From: Leisingera sp. M658
Lineage (GTDB): Bacteria > Pseudomonadota > Alphaproteobacteria > Rhodobacterales > Rhodobacteraceae
Direction of reading: 5' to 3'
NCBI RefSeq assembly: GCF_025144145.1
Contig: NZ_CP083546.1
Coordinates: 509,001-573,000 of the forward strand
DNA length: 64,000 nucleotides
Position numbers and translations under genes: made by a program
In this document: one piece after another, positions 17,053 through 26,582 of the stretch
How positions within the stretch are numbered: position 1 is the stretch's first letter
How the letters are laid out: each line of letters begins with the position of its first letter
The notes under the pieces: model-generated
The model's database searches: none
Told to the model about the DNA's origin: nothing
Seen by the model: only the letters and a program-made list of their open reading frames with translations

Positions 17053-19449
17053 ATGAAATTCACGCTTTCCTGGCTGAAAGACCACCTCGACACCGATGCC
17101 TCGGTGGACGAGATCACCGAGACTCTAACCGATCTGGGTCTTGAGGTTGAAGGGGTCGTTAATCCAGCCGACGCGCTGAAGGACTTTAAACTTGGCTATG
17201 TGACACATGCCGAAAAGCACCCCGACGCCGACAAGCTGCGGGTCTGCAAGGTGGACACCGACGAGGGCGAGCTGCAGATCATCTGCGGCGCGCCGAATGC
17301 GCGGACCGGCATCACCGTGGTGGTCTGCAAGCCGGGCATGTATATTCCGGGGCTGGATATCACCATCGGCGTCGGCAAGATCCGCGGTATCGAAAGCTTC
17401 GGCATGATGGCGTCCGAGCGCGAGCTGGAGCTGTCGGAAGAGCATGACGGCATCATCGAGCTGCCAACGGGCGCGGTCGGCGACAAATTCGTGGACTGGC
17501 TGGCGGAGAATGATCCGGCCAAGGTCGATCCAGTCATTGAAATCGCGATCACCCCGAACCGCCCCGATGCGCTGGGCGTCTACGGCATTGCCCGCGACCT
17601 GGCGGCGCGTGGCCTCGGCACGCTGAAAACCCGTGCCTTTGAGGCGATCCCCGGCGATTTCGACAGCCCCATCAAGGTGACCATCGACGAAGATACCCTG
17701 GACGGCTGCCCGCTGTTTGCGGGCCGGGTAATCAAGGGCGTGAAGAACGGTCCCAGCCCGCAGTGGCTGCAGGACCGGCTGAAGGCGATTGGCCTGCGCC
17801 CGATTTCGGCGCTGGTGGATGTGACCAACTTCTTCACCTTCGACCAGAACCGCCCGCTGCATGTGTTTGATGCGGCCAAGGTTGCTGGCGGCCTGCGGGT
17901 GCACCGCGCGGCTGGCGGCGAGACGCTGAAGGCGCTCGATGAGAAGGAATACACCTTTGGCGCGGGCCAGATGGTGATCTCGGACGCCAATGGTCCCGAA
18001 AGCATCGGTGGCATCATGGGCGGCGAGGAAACCGGCTGCACCGAGGAAACCGTGGATGTGTTCCTGGAGAGCGCGTTCTGGGATCACGTGCAGATCGCCA
18101 TGGCGGGCCGGGCGCTCAAGATCAACTCCGACGCGCGCTACCGCTTTGAGCGCGGCGTCGACCCGGAATACACCATCGAGGGTCTGCACCGGGCGACCCA
18201 GATGATCCTGGATATCTGCGGCGGTGAGCCGTCCGAGGTGGTGATCGCCGGCGACGTGCCGGATCACGCGCGCGCCTATAAACTGGATTCCGGCCGGGTG
18301 CAGTCACTGGTGGGGATGGAAATCCCGGAAAGCGATCAGCGCCAGACCCTGACCCGCCTGGGCTTCCGCCTGGAGGGCAACATGGCGCATGTGCCCAGCT
18401 GGCGCCCGGATGTGCAGGGCGAGGCCGATCTGGTGGAAGAGGTGGCGCGGATTGCCTCTCTGACCAAGCTGCAGGGCAAACCGCTGCCGCGGCTGACCGA
18501 CGGTATCCCAAAGCCGGTGATGACACCGCAGCAGCGCCGCCAGCAAATGGCGCGCCGCACCTGCGCCAGCCTCGGCTATAACGAGGTGGTGAGCTACACC
18601 TTCATCGACAAACCCTCGGCGGCACTGTTCGGCGGCGGCGGCGATGCCACCATGCTGGCGAACCCGATCTCAACCGAGATGTCGCATATGCGCCCGGCGC
18701 TGCTGCCGGGCCTGCTGCAGGCGGCGGCGCGTAACCAAGCGCGCGGCTATATGGATCTGGCCTTGTTTGAGGCGGGTCCCGCCTTCCACGGCGGTGAGCC
18801 GGGCGAGCAGCACAACCTGATTTCCGGCCTGCTGGTCGGCCGCACCGGTCCGAAGGACGTGCATGGCGCCTCGCGCGCTGTCGATCTTTACGATGCCAAG
18901 GCTGACATCGAGGCGGTTCTGGCCGCCATCGGCGCGCCGGCCAAGGTGCAGATCCTGCGCGGGGCGCAGTCCTGGTGGCATCCGGGCCGTCATGGCCGCA
19001 TCTGCCTGGGTCCGAAGAAGACGCTTGGCGTGTTTGGCGAACTGCATCCCAAGGTGCTGAAAGAGATGGGGATCAAAGGCGCGGCTGTTGCCTTTACCAT
19101 CTGGCCGGATGAGATTCCGATGCCGCGTAAATCCGGTGCCAGCCGCCCGGCGCTGGATATCAGCGACCTGCAAGCGGTGGAGCGGGACTTTGCCTTTGTT
19201 GTTGATGCAGAGGTCGAGGCGCTGACCCTGGTCAATGCGGCAGCCGGGGCTGACAAGGCGCTGATCGCAGATGTGCGCGTTTTTGACGAATTCATCGGCG
19301 GTTCCTTGGGGGAGGGCAAGAAGTCGCTGGCGATCACCGTGCGGCTGCAGCCCAGCGACAAGACGCTGCAGGAAAAGGACATTGAAGCGGTGAGCGGCAA
19401 AATCATCGCCAAAGTGACTAAGGCCACCGGCGGCACCCTGCGGGGCTAA
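17053..19449 (+). CDS. pheT: Phenylalanyl-tRNA synthetase beta subunit
   Basis: A 798-residue protein, the normal PheT length. The start MKFTLSWLKDHLDTDASVDE at 17053 is the usual one; the open frame upstream runs through the 3' end of the esterase gene and is not used. Domains: tRNA-binding EMAP-like B1 (about 40-150, LRVCKVDTDEGELQIICGAP), B3/B4 editing domain (about 215-380), B5 domain (about 400-470), synthetase-like core, and the C-terminal ferredoxin-fold anticodon-binding domain (about 700-798, DISDLQAVERDFAFVVD). It forms the tetramer with PheS. The interval between pheS and pheT holds a small membrane gene and an esterase. Confidence 0.97.
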   Translation: MKFTLSWLKDHLDTDASVDEITETLTDLGLEVEGVVNPADALKDFKLGYVTHAEKHPDADKLRVCKVDTDEGELQIICGAPNARTGITVVVCKPGMYIPGLDITIGVGKIRGIESFGMMASERELELSEEHDGIIELPTGAVGDKFVDWLAENDPAKVDPVIEIAITPNRPDALGVYGIARDLAARGLGTLKTRAFEAIPGDFDSPIKVTIDEDTLDGCPLFAGRVIKGVKNGPSPQWLQDRLKAIGLRPISALVDVTNFFTFDQNRPLHVFDAAKVAGGLRVHRAAGGETLKALDEKEYTFGAGQMVISDANGPESIGGIMGGEETGCTEETVDVFLESAFWDHVQIAMAGRALKINSDARYRFERGVDPEYTIEGLHRATQMILDICGGEPSEVVIAGDVPDHARAYKLDSGRVQSLVGMEIPESDQRQTLTRLGFRLEGNMAHVPSWRPDVQGEADLVEEVARIASLTKLQGKPLPRLTDGIPKPVMTPQQRRQQMARRTCASLGYNEVVSYTFIDKPSAALFGGGGDATMLANPISTEMSHMRPALLPGLLQAAARNQARGYMDLALFEAGPAFHGGEPGEQHNLISGLLVGRTGPKDVHGASRAVDLYDAKADIEAVLAAIGAPAKVQILRGAQSWWHPGRHGRICLGPKKTLGVFGELHPKVLKEMGIKGAAVAFTIWPDEIPMPRKSGASRPALDISDLQAVERDFAFVVDAEVEALTLVNAAAGADKALIADVRVFDEFIGGSLGEGKKSLAITVRLQPSDKTLQEKDIEAVSGKIIAKVTKATGGTLRG

Positions 19450-19456
19450 GGCGGGA

Positions 19457-19537
19457 CCAAGACTTTTGAAGAAAAGTCTTGGCAAAAGTTTTCTGTAAAA
19501 CTTTTGGGCAGCGCACCCGTTGGGGCGCTGCCCTTTC
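19457..19537. terminator. Double hairpin terminator between pheT and lysR
   Basis: Two stem-loops follow each other between the convergent genes. The first pairs CCAAGACTTTT (19457-19467) with AAAAGTCTTGG (19472-19482). The second pairs GGGCAGCGC (19506-19514) with GCGCTGCCC (19525-19533), followed by TTTC. Both can work in either direction. Confidence 0.75.
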
Positions 19538-19543
19538 TATGCG

Positions 19544-20422
19544 TCACCTCGCGGAGAAGAACTCCGCCAGCAGGTCGAACACCAGCCGGATCCGGCGGCT
19601 GGTGTGCAGCTCGCGGTGGGTGGTGAGCCAGACCGGGAAAACAATCGGTTCCATGCCAGGCAGAAGCCGCTCCACCTCCGGCGCGGCGGCTGCGACGCTG
19701 TCCATCATCGGACAGATGCCAAACCCTTGTTTCACCAGCTCCCACGTGGCCAGCCCGCTGGTGGACTTGATACGGAAATTGTCAGGTGTCAGGGGAATAC
19801 CCAGCGGCGCCATGAACGCGATGGAGCGCTCCACATCGGCAAAGCCCACGAAATCATGATCTGCCAGCTCTGCCGCTGATGCAGGGCGACCGCGCCGTTC
19901 CAGATAGCTGGCGGCGGCATAGAAGTGGGCGGTGGCTTCCTGCACCAGACGGGCGATCAGCTCGGGCTGTTCGGGGCGGACGTGGCGGATGGCGATATCG
20001 GCTTCGCGCCGCATCAGGTCGCGGATATCATTGGCGGCCACCACGTCGATGGTGAGCCGGGGCGCGCGCTGGCGCAGCTGGTGCAGCACCGGCGGCAGCA
20101 CATGGGCGGACATCACATCCGAGGCGGTGATCCGCACCGTGCCGTCGATAGATTGCGCCTGGCCGGTGGCGGCCAGACACAAGCCATCGGCTGCCGCTCC
20201 CATCTTGCGGCTGTGGGAGTGCAGCTCGTGCCCCGCCTCGGTCAGGGCCAGGGTGCGGCCCAGGCGTTCGAACAGCAGCACGCCCAGCTCGCCTTCAAGG
20301 GCTGCAACCTGGCGCGACAACGTAGGCTGGGTGAGGCCGAGCCGACGTGCTGCCGCCGACAGCGAGCCGGTTTCAGCGGTGGCGAGGAAGGCGCGAATGT
20401 GGTTCCAGTCAGGGCTGTTCAT
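19544..20422 (-). CDS. LysR-family transcriptional regulator
   Basis: A 292-residue regulator. N-terminal winged helix-turn-helix: AFLATAETGSLSAAARRLGL then TQPTLSRQVAALEGELGV (about 10-50). The remainder is the periplasmic-binding-protein-like effector domain (VRITASDVMSAHVLPPVL at about 97). The gene is divergent from the methyltransferase gene with an 87-bp shared region, the usual arrangement for LysR regulators and their targets, so the methyltransferase is a candidate target. Confidence 0.9.
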   Translation of the reverse strand: MNSPDWNHIRAFLATAETGSLSAAARRLGLTQPTLSRQVAALEGELGVLLFERLGRTLALTEAGHELHSHSRKMGAAADGLCLAATGQAQSIDGTVRITASDVMSAHVLPPVLHQLRQRAPRLTIDVVAANDIRDLMRREADIAIRHVRPEQPELIARLVQEATAHFYAAASYLERRGRPASAAELADHDFVGFADVERSIAFMAPLGIPLTPDNFRIKSTSGLATWELVKQGFGICPMMDSVAAAAPEVERLLPGMEPIVFPVWLTTHRELHTSRRIRLVFDLLAEFFSAR

Positions 20423-20509
20423 GCAAATATGTATAACGAACTTGCGAATTTCGGCAATTTATCTGTGGTTCCTGCATGGGTAGGGTTCCGGCAACCAAGG
20501 AGATCCGCG

Positions 20510-21145
20510 ATGACAGCCGACGCCCGATTTTGGAACAAGGTCGCCCCGAAATACGCCAAATCAGCGATCCGCGACGAAGATGCTTACCGCTATGCGCTGG
20601 AACGGACCCGGTCTTATTTGAAACCGGAGGACAGCGTGCTTGAACTGGGCTGCGGCACCGGTTCCACCGCGATTGAGCTGGCGCGCAACGTCTCCAAAAT
20701 CACTGCAACCGATCTGTCGGAAGCAATGCTGGAGGTGGGCCGCGAGCGCGCGTGGGACGCTGGCGCCAGCAATGTGGAGTTTCAATGCAGCAGCGCTGGC
20801 GAGGCGCCGGAGGGCCCGTTTGATGCGGTGCTGGCGCATAACCTGCTGCATCTGCTGCCGGATCTGGAGGCTGTTCTGAATGGTGTGGCAGCGCGGTTGG
20901 CACCCGGCGGGCTGTTCATCTCCAAAACCCCCTGCCTGGGAGAGATGCGGGGCAGCTGGAAGTACCGGATGTTTCAGGTGGCGATTCCGCTGATGCGGCT
21001 TGTGGGTTATGCGCCCAGCTATGTGGATTTCATCGACATCCGCACCCTGGAGGCCGCAGTGCAGCGGGCCGGGTTCGACATCATTGAGACCGGCAACTAC
21101 CCGGCGGACACGCCAGGCCGCTATTTGGTGGCGCGGCGGCGCTGA
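20510..21145 (+). CDS. Class I SAM-dependent methyltransferase
   Basis: A 211-residue methyltransferase. ATG 20510 follows AAGGAGA by 7 nt; the longer open frame upstream is the antisense of lysR. SAM-binding motif I is VLELGCGTGS (about residues 44-53), the acidic loop is ATDLSEAML (about 67-75) and motif IV is FDAVLAHNLLHLLPDL. The substrate is unknown; the resemblance is to UbiE/BioC-like methyltransferases acting on small molecules. Divergent LysR is the likely regulator. Confidence 0.87.
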   Translation: MTADARFWNKVAPKYAKSAIRDEDAYRYALERTRSYLKPEDSVLELGCGTGSTAIELARNVSKITATDLSEAMLEVGRERAWDAGASNVEFQCSSAGEAPEGPFDAVLAHNLLHLLPDLEAVLNGVAARLAPGGLFISKTPCLGEMRGSWKYRMFQVAIPLMRLVGYAPSYVDFIDIRTLEAAVQRAGFDIIETGNYPADTPGRYLVARRR

Positions 21146-21193
21146 TCCTTTGCCTTTCGCCTGCCAGCCCTAGGTTACAAGGCGGAGGCCTAT

Positions 21194-21856
21194 ATGTTCG
21201 AGGACCGGATATCCGCCGGGCTTCAGCTGGCCGGCCATTTGGCTGAACTGCCGGTGAAGGACCCTGTGGTGCTGGCGCTGCCGCGGGGCGGGGCGCCTGT
21301 TGCGCTGCCCATTGCGCAGGCCTTGCAGGCGCCGATGGACCTGCTTTTGGTGCGCAAAATCGGCATGCCGTCCAATCCGGAGCTGGCGGCCGGCGCGCTG
21401 GCGGAGGGCAGCAATCCCATTTTTAATAACGCATTGCTGCAGATTGCGGGCCTGAGGCCCGAGGATTTTGCAGCCCAGGTTGCGCAGGCGCGGGAGGAGA
21501 ATGCCGCCCGCCGCGCCCGGTATCTGCGCGGGCGGGCGCCGGTGGAGCTGGCCGGGCGCACGGCGATCGTGGTGGATGACGGCATTGCCACCGGAGCGAC
21601 CTTCATGGCGGCGCATATCTGGCTTATGGAACGCGGACCGGCCAGCGTTATTTTAGCCGTCCCTGTGGCGCCGCCGGAAGCGGTGGACGAATTGCGTCCG
21701 CTGGTGGATACTGTGATCTGCTTACTGAGTCCGGAGGAATTCCGGGCTGTCGGCGTGCACTACAGGGATTTTACGCAAACCAGCGACGCAGAGGTCATGG
21801 CTGCTTTGGCCGCGGCCCCGCAGGCTGGCGCAGGAAAGGACAGAACGTGGCATTGA
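21194..21856 (+). CDS. Phosphoribosyltransferase-domain protein
   Basis: A 220-residue type I phosphoribosyltransferase-fold protein. The PRPP-binding motif is IVVDDGIATGAT near residues 118-129, and the N-terminus has VVLALPRGGAPVALPIA. This subfamily (predicted PRTase, around 210-220 residues) is widespread but the acceptor is unknown. The gene overlaps the following YtoQ gene by 10 bp and that one overlaps the GNAT gene, giving a three-gene operon. Confidence 0.87.
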   Translation: MFEDRISAGLQLAGHLAELPVKDPVVLALPRGGAPVALPIAQALQAPMDLLLVRKIGMPSNPELAAGALAEGSNPIFNNALLQIAGLRPEDFAAQVAQAREENAARRARYLRGRAPVELAGRTAIVVDDGIATGATFMAAHIWLMERGPASVILAVPVAPPEAVDELRPLVDTVICLLSPEEFRAVGVHYRDFTQTSDAEVMAALAAAPQAGAGKDRTWH

Positions 21857-22296
21857 AGGTTTATCTCTCAGGCGAGATTCACACCGACTGGCGGGAACAG
21901 ATCATCGCAGGCGCAAAAGGGCTGGAGGTCAGTTTCAGCGCGCCGGTGACCGATCATGGTGCCAGCGATGATTGCGGTGTGGCGGTGCTGGGTGCCGAGG
22001 ACAATAAATACTGGCATGACCACAAGGGTGCGATGGTCAACGCGATCCGTACCCGCAAAGGGATTGCCGACGCCGATGTGGTGGTTGTGCGCTTTGGCGA
22101 CAAGTATAAACAGTGGAACGCGGCCTTTGATGCGGGCTATGCCGCAGCGCTTGGCAAGTCGGTCATTGTCCTTAGCCCGCCGGAGCATCAGCACGCATTG
22201 AAAGAGGTCCACGCAGCAGCGCTGGCGGTGGCTGAAGAACCGCGCCAGGTCGTTGAAATCCTCGCTTATGTGCTGACGGGCAAACTGCCTGCATGA
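21847..22296 (+). CDS. YtoQ family protein
   Basis: A 149-residue soluble protein that begins with GTG at 21847 inside the end of the phosphoribosyltransferase gene. It matches the YtoQ family by MALKVYLSGEIHTDWREQI and APVTDHGASDDCG. Its fold is related to nucleoside 2-deoxyribosyltransferases (note FGDKYKQWNAAFDAGYAAAL). The biochemical role is not established. Pairing with a PRTase-fold protein suggests nucleotide or nucleoside chemistry; this is inference. Confidence 0.88.
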   Translation: MALKVYLSGEIHTDWREQIIAGAKGLEVSFSAPVTDHGASDDCGVAVLGAEDNKYWHDHKGAMVNAIRTRKGIADADVVVVRFGDKYKQWNAAFDAGYAAALGKSVIVLSPPEHQHALKEVHAAALAVAEEPRQVVEILAYVLTGKLPA

Positions 22297-22835
22297 CACC
22301 CCCGGTTCTGGAGACGGACCGGCTGATCCTGCGCCCGCACCGGGTGCAGGATTTTGCCGATGTGGCTGCCCTGTGGGCAAACCCTGACACCGTACGCTTT
22401 ATCCAGCCCGAAGCCGTGACCCCGGAGGGGGCCTGGGCCAAACTGATGTTTCATCACGGCCACTGGCAGGCGATGGGGTTTGGGGTCTGGGTGATCACAG
22501 AGCGCGGCAGCGGCCGGTATCTGGGCGAGACGGGGTTCTTCGTCACGCCGCGCCAGTGCGACCCGCTGTTGGGGGATGCGGTTGAGGCAAGCTGGGTGCT
22601 GGCGCCGGAAGCTCAGGGGCAGGGGATCGCGGCAGAGGCGGTGCTGCGGACCCATGCCTGGGCGGACACCGCAGGTCTTTGGCCGGAAACGGTTTGCCTG
22701 CTGGACCCGGAGAACACGGCGTCACAAAAACTGGCCGCGAAGACCGGGTATGAATTTCGCCAGAAGGTCCAGTACCGCGGCGGCATGTCGCTGGTGATGG
22801 CGCGCAAGACCGGGCAGCCTGGCACGGCAGCGTAA
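22293..22835 (+). CDS. GNAT-family N-acetyltransferase (RimJ/RimL type)
   Basis: A 180-residue acetyltransferase starting at an ATGA overlap with the ytoQ-like gene. The opening PPVLETDRLILRPHRVQDFA is typical of the RimJ/RimL-like branch that acetylates protein N-termini or small amines. The acetyl-CoA loop is near APEAQGQGIAAEAVL (about residues 108-122), and the C-terminal LDPENTASQKLAAKTGYEF is the usual family tail. The substrate is unknown. Confidence 0.87.
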   Translation: MTPPVLETDRLILRPHRVQDFADVAALWANPDTVRFIQPEAVTPEGAWAKLMFHHGHWQAMGFGVWVITERGSGRYLGETGFFVTPRQCDPLLGDAVEASWVLAPEAQGQGIAAEAVLRTHAWADTAGLWPETVCLLDPENTASQKLAAKTGYEFRQKVQYRGGMSLVMARKTGQPGTAA

Positions 22836-22852
22836 GGCTCCCGCCCCTGAAA

Positions 22853-22910
22853 GCGCTTCCAGAGGAAGCGCATTGCAGCGTTGGGCACGGCACCGCGCGT
22901 TGCGCGGTGC
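22853..22910. terminator. Tandem hairpins after the PRTase-YtoQ-GNAT operon
   Basis: GCGCTTCC-aga-GGAAGCGC starts 18 bp after the GNAT stop and is followed by GCACCGCGC-gtt-GCGCGGTGC (22890-22910). There is no strong T-run. Probable transcript end or processing structures. Confidence 0.45.
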
Positions 22911-23053
22911 AGGCCGTGTGCCGCCGGTGTCAGTTCCCATTGCAGAATCCGGTGTAACCTTGCCGGGATTTTTTACGCCGATTTTGCGATTTACAGCGCC
23001 CCTCAACGGTTCATTAACGCCGAGTGGCCTAATTGGTCTCTTAACGCACGACG

Positions 23054-23067
23054 ACTTTACGTAAAGT
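23054..23067. promoter_or_regulatory. 14-bp perfect palindrome, candidate operator
   Basis: ACTTTACGTAAAGT lies 38 bp before the start of the next gene, in an A/T-rich patch with TTAACG motifs at 23011 and 23041. Its position would suit a repressor site for that gene. The cognate regulator is unknown. Confidence 0.4.
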
Positions 23068-23104
23068 ACTGCGCTCCAACGGGCGCGGGGCTTGGGAAGA
23101 CTAC

Positions 23105-23641
23105 ATGACGAACCGCCGCAAACCTATTTTGCAAATTACTCCGCTGATTGAGGATGCGGGCCTGTTCAAGCGCGAGGTGCGCGATGTCCCGTTGGAGCTG
23201 GTGCCGGTGTTTAGCCGGAACAACCGCGGGGATCTGGTGGTGAAGGGGATTGTTCAGCCGGATGCGGAGATCGAGGTGATCTTTGCCGGGCGCCGGATGC
23301 GTGAAGCGGCAGGGCTGGTGACGCAAATGAAGAAGCTGCGGGTGCAGGGGGTGCGTACGGCGATGCATGGCCACGAGGCGATGAACAGTATCCGGCGGCT
23401 GCGGCTGCCAGTCCAGGTGCGCGGCACCTGGCGGCTGCGTTTTGATCGCGATGCCTCCGGCTGGGAGGTCAAGAGCTATCAGCTGCTGGCCGCGCAATGG
23501 GCCTTTGCCGATGCGGACGGGTATACTGTTCTGTGCGGCTGGCCGCCCGCCGAGCCGGAAGACAGATTGCAAGACCGCGCCCGCGCCGCGCGGGCCCAGC
23601 TGGCCGCGGCACGGGCCGCGCAAGCGGCGCGGACAGGCTAG
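23105..23641 (+). CDS. Conserved-looking hypothetical protein
   Basis: A 178-residue basic protein that I do not recognise. It has no signal peptide or membrane helix. The middle (EAMNSIRRLRLPVQVRGTWR then LRFDRDASGWEVKSYQLLAA) has a regular beta-strand pattern, and the C-terminus is an Arg/Ala-rich helix (RLQDRARAARAQLAAARAAQ). Codon use is typical for the window, so it is probably real. It is preceded by the palindrome at 23054-23067. Confidence 0.6.
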   Translation: MTNRRKPILQITPLIEDAGLFKREVRDVPLELVPVFSRNNRGDLVVKGIVQPDAEIEVIFAGRRMREAAGLVTQMKKLRVQGVRTAMHGHEAMNSIRRLRLPVQVRGTWRLRFDRDASGWEVKSYQLLAAQWAFADADGYTVLCGWPPAEPEDRLQDRARAARAQLAAARAAQAARTG

Positions 23642-23748
23642 GGCCCCGGGCGCCCAGCCGGGCTGCAGCGCACAAACGCCCCGCCAAAGGCGGGGTGCCA
23701 GGCCCAACGGGATGAGGCCCGCCGGGGCCGAAGACGGGCGGGAACGCC

Positions 23749-24555
23749 TCAGCCCTCCTTCTTGATTTCCACAGAATGCGGATAAGGAATAGAAATGCCC
23801 TTGGCGTCGAAAGCCTCTTTCACACCCTGTGTCAGAGCAAATTTCACTTCCCAGTAATCCGCCGCTTCACACCAGACACGGGCCGTCAGATCGACGGAAC
23901 TGTCCCCCAGATTGGTCACCCGCACCCAAGGTTCAGGATCTTGCATCACCCGCGCGTCGGCGGCGGCCTGTTCGAGGATGATCGCCTTGGCAGCATCAGC
24001 GCTGTCGCCGTAGTCGATGCCGAACACCATGTCGACGCGGCGGGTGTCGTGATGCGAGAAATTGGTGATGACCGCGCCCCAGGCCTGGCCGTTCGGGACG
24101 ATGATTTGCACATTGTCCGGCGTGGCCAGTTCTGTGATGAACAGATTCAGATCCTTCACCGTGCCGGAGGTGCCGCCGATATCGACATACTGGCCGATCT
24201 TGTAGGGGCGGAACAGGATCAGCATGAAACCGGCGGCCAGATCGCTGAGCGTGCCCTGCAGTGCCAGGCCGATCGCCAGGGTCGCCGCACCCAGCATGGC
24301 GACCAGGCTGGTGGCCTCGATGCCGAAGATGCCTAGGACGGCGACCAGCACCACAAGCAGCAGCACCCAGCGCACGACGCTGGCGGCGAAATTTCCCAAT
24401 GTCGGGTCGATCTGCGGGGTCTTGTTGATGCGGCGGCGCACCGCGCCGCTGATCCAGCCGGCAGCGATCCAGCCGAGGATCAGCACCACCAGCGCTTTGG
24501 CGCCGCTCACCAACAGGGGCCAGTAGGCCCCCGCCTGTTCAATCATCTGTTCCAT
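23749..24555 (-). CDS. Small-conductance mechanosensitive channel (MscS family)
   Basis: A 268-residue MscS-type channel. I chose MEQMIEQAGAYWPLLVSGAK at 24555; no strong Shine-Dalgarno is visible. Three hydrophobic helices lie in the first 110 residues. The pore helix is Gly/Ala-patterned (LVAMLGAATLAIGLALQG), as in MscS TM3, followed by the beta domain (YKIGQYVDIGGTSGTVKDLN) and the cytoplasmic alpha/beta cage. It opens under membrane tension to release solutes during hypo-osmotic shock. Confidence 0.93.
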   Translation of the reverse strand: MEQMIEQAGAYWPLLVSGAKALVVLILGWIAAGWISGAVRRRINKTPQIDPTLGNFAASVVRWVLLLVVLVAVLGIFGIEATSLVAMLGAATLAIGLALQGTLSDLAAGFMLILFRPYKIGQYVDIGGTSGTVKDLNLFITELATPDNVQIIVPNGQAWGAVITNFSHHDTRRVDMVFGIDYGDSADAAKAIILEQAAADARVMQDPEPWVRVTNLGDSSVDLTARVWCEAADYWEVKFALTQGVKEAFDAKGISIPYPHSVEIKKEG

Positions 24556-24770
24556 GTCCGCAGTCCCAACCGGTTTCCCTAACTGTGCCCGAATGTCGTG
24601 GATGAGGCGTGCTGAGGCAATAGGGTGCAGCGGGGAAAGATCGGGCGGCAAAGGCTCAACCTTTGGGGGAGGCAGGCCGCGAGCCGCAGGATGGTGCGGA
24701 CGCGCGCCCGAGAACAGTCAGCCGGCACAGAGGAGGAGCTGGGGTTCAGCGCCCCCGCCTTGCCCTGGTT

Positions 24771-25155
<385 letters not shown>

Positions 25156-25264
25156 ATGGTTTCGCTTCCGGTCACCGGAGAAACAGCGCTGCGCTGCAGG
25201 TCCCAGAGCTGATGCATGGTTGCCGCCCGGGTCCAGCAAGATGAGAAATTCCTTCCCGGGTATT

Positions 25265-25296
25265 GGAAAAGCCCCGCCAATCCGGCGGGGCTTTCC
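25265..25296 (-). terminator. Terminator of ald
   Basis: GGAAAGCCCCGCC pairs with GGCGGGGCTTTCC around a 5-nt loop, 28 bp after the ald stop on the minus strand. Confidence 0.8.
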
Positions 25297-25324
25297 TCAA
25301 ATCAGTGATCTGGAAACGCTTTGC

Positions 25325-26443
25325 TTACTGCTTCAGCGCCAGCTTCGGCGACAGCACATCCATGCCCAGAGCTTCGCCAACTGCGTAATAGGTCAGCTGG
25401 CCTGCATGAACGTTCAGGCCGTTCAGCAGGTGCGGGTCGTCCTCGCAGGCCTTGCGCCAGCCCTTGTTGGCCAGGTTCAGCATGAAGGGCAGGGTCGCGT
25501 TGCCCAGTGCCTGGGTCGAGGTGCGCGCCACGGCACCCGGCATGTTGGCCACGCAGTAGTGCATGATGCCGTCGACCTCATAGATCGGATCGGCGTGGGT
25601 GGTCGCCTTGGAGGTCTCAAAGCAGCCGCCCTGGTCGATGGCGACGTCCACCAGCACCGCACCCGGCTTCATTTCGCCAAGCTGGGCACGGGACACCAGT
25701 TTCGGCGCCGCAGCACCGGGGATCAGCACCGCACCGATCACCATGTCGGCGTCGCGCACCAGTTCGGCGGTGGCGCCGGCGGTGGAGTACTGGTTCTTGA
25801 AAGTGCGGCCGAACACGTCGTCCAGGTACTTCAGGCGGGTCAGCGAACGGTCCAGGATGGTGACATCCGCGCCCATGCCGGCTGCGATCTTGGCCGCGTG
25901 GGTTCCGACGACGCCGCCGCCGATCACCACAACCTTGGCCGGGGCCACGCCGGGCACGCCGCCCATCAGCACACCGCGGCCGCCGTTGGCCTTTTGCAGG
26001 GTGTAGGCGCCCACTTGCGGGGCCAGACGGCCGGCCACTTCGGACATCGGCGCCAGCAGCGGCAGGCCGCCGCGGTCGTCGGTCACGGTTTCATAGGCAA
26101 TCGCGGTGCAACCGGATTCGAGCAGGTCGTGGGTCTGCTCCGGATCGGGGGCCAGGTGCAGGTAGGTGAACAGCAGCTGGCCTTCGCGCAGCATCTTGCG
26201 CTCAACCGCCTGGGGTTCCTTCACCTTGACGATCATGTCGGCGGTGGCAAAGATTTCCTCGGCGGTGTCGAGGATCACCGCACCGGCGGAGACATAGTCC
26301 TCGTCGGTGAAGCCGGCGCCCAGGCCGGCGCCTTTCTGGATCACAACGCCGTGGCCGTGGAACACCGCTTCGCGGGCAGCATCCGGGGTCATGCCAACAC
26401 GGAATTCCTGGGGTTTAATCTCGGAGGGGCAGCCGATTTTCAT
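25325..26443 (-). CDS. ald: Alanine dehydrogenase
   Basis: A 372-residue NAD-dependent alanine dehydrogenase, which interconverts L-alanine with pyruvate and ammonium. The start has GAGGAG 7 nt upstream. The N-terminal domain begins [20 protein letters not shown] as usual, followed by [12 protein letters not shown]. The nucleotide-binding fold is [20 protein letters not shown] (about residues 169-188). [20 protein letters not shown] is the conserved C-terminal signature. The gene is divergent from an Lrp/AsnC regulator, the standard arrangement in which the regulator activates ald in response to alanine. Confidence 0.97.
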   Translation of the reverse strand: MKIGCPSEIKPQEFRVGMTPDAAREAVFHGHGVVIQKGAGLGAGFTDEDYVSAGAVILDTAEEIFATADMIVKVKEPQAVERKMLREGQLLFTYLHLAPDPEQTHDLLESGCTAIAYETVTDDRGGLPLLAPMSEVAGRLAPQVGAYTLQKANGGRGVLMGGVPGVAPAKVVVIGGGVVGTHAAKIAAGMGADVTILDRSLTRLKYLDDVFGRTFKNQYSTAGATAELVRDADMVIGAVLIPGAAAPKLVSRAQLGEMKPGAVLVDVAIDQGGCFETSKATTHADPIYEVDGIMHYCVANMPGAVARTSTQALGNATLPFMLNLANKGWRKACEDDPHLLNGLNVHAGQLTYYAVGEALGMDVLSPKLALKQ

Positions 26444-26533
26444 GTGAGTATCTCCTCAAAACTCTCTACGGGCATTTTGCCGCAGTGTCTGCAAAATGTG
26501 CTTCTTTTTTGGGCGGAAGAAAAACATACCTTT

Positions 26534-26546
26534 CGAAGATTCTTCG
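26534..26546. promoter_or_regulatory. Candidate Lrp operator between ald and the regulator
   Basis: CGAAGATTCTTCG is a 13-bp perfect palindrome (central T) in the 139-bp divergent region, and a partial copy GATCTTCGC follows at 26571-26579. The region is A/T-rich. Lrp/AsnC proteins bind degenerate dyads of this kind, so this is the likely site for the adjacent regulator. Confidence 0.5.
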
Positions 26547-26582
26547 CGTATAAAGGTGAAATAAAGCAAGGATCTTCGCAAA

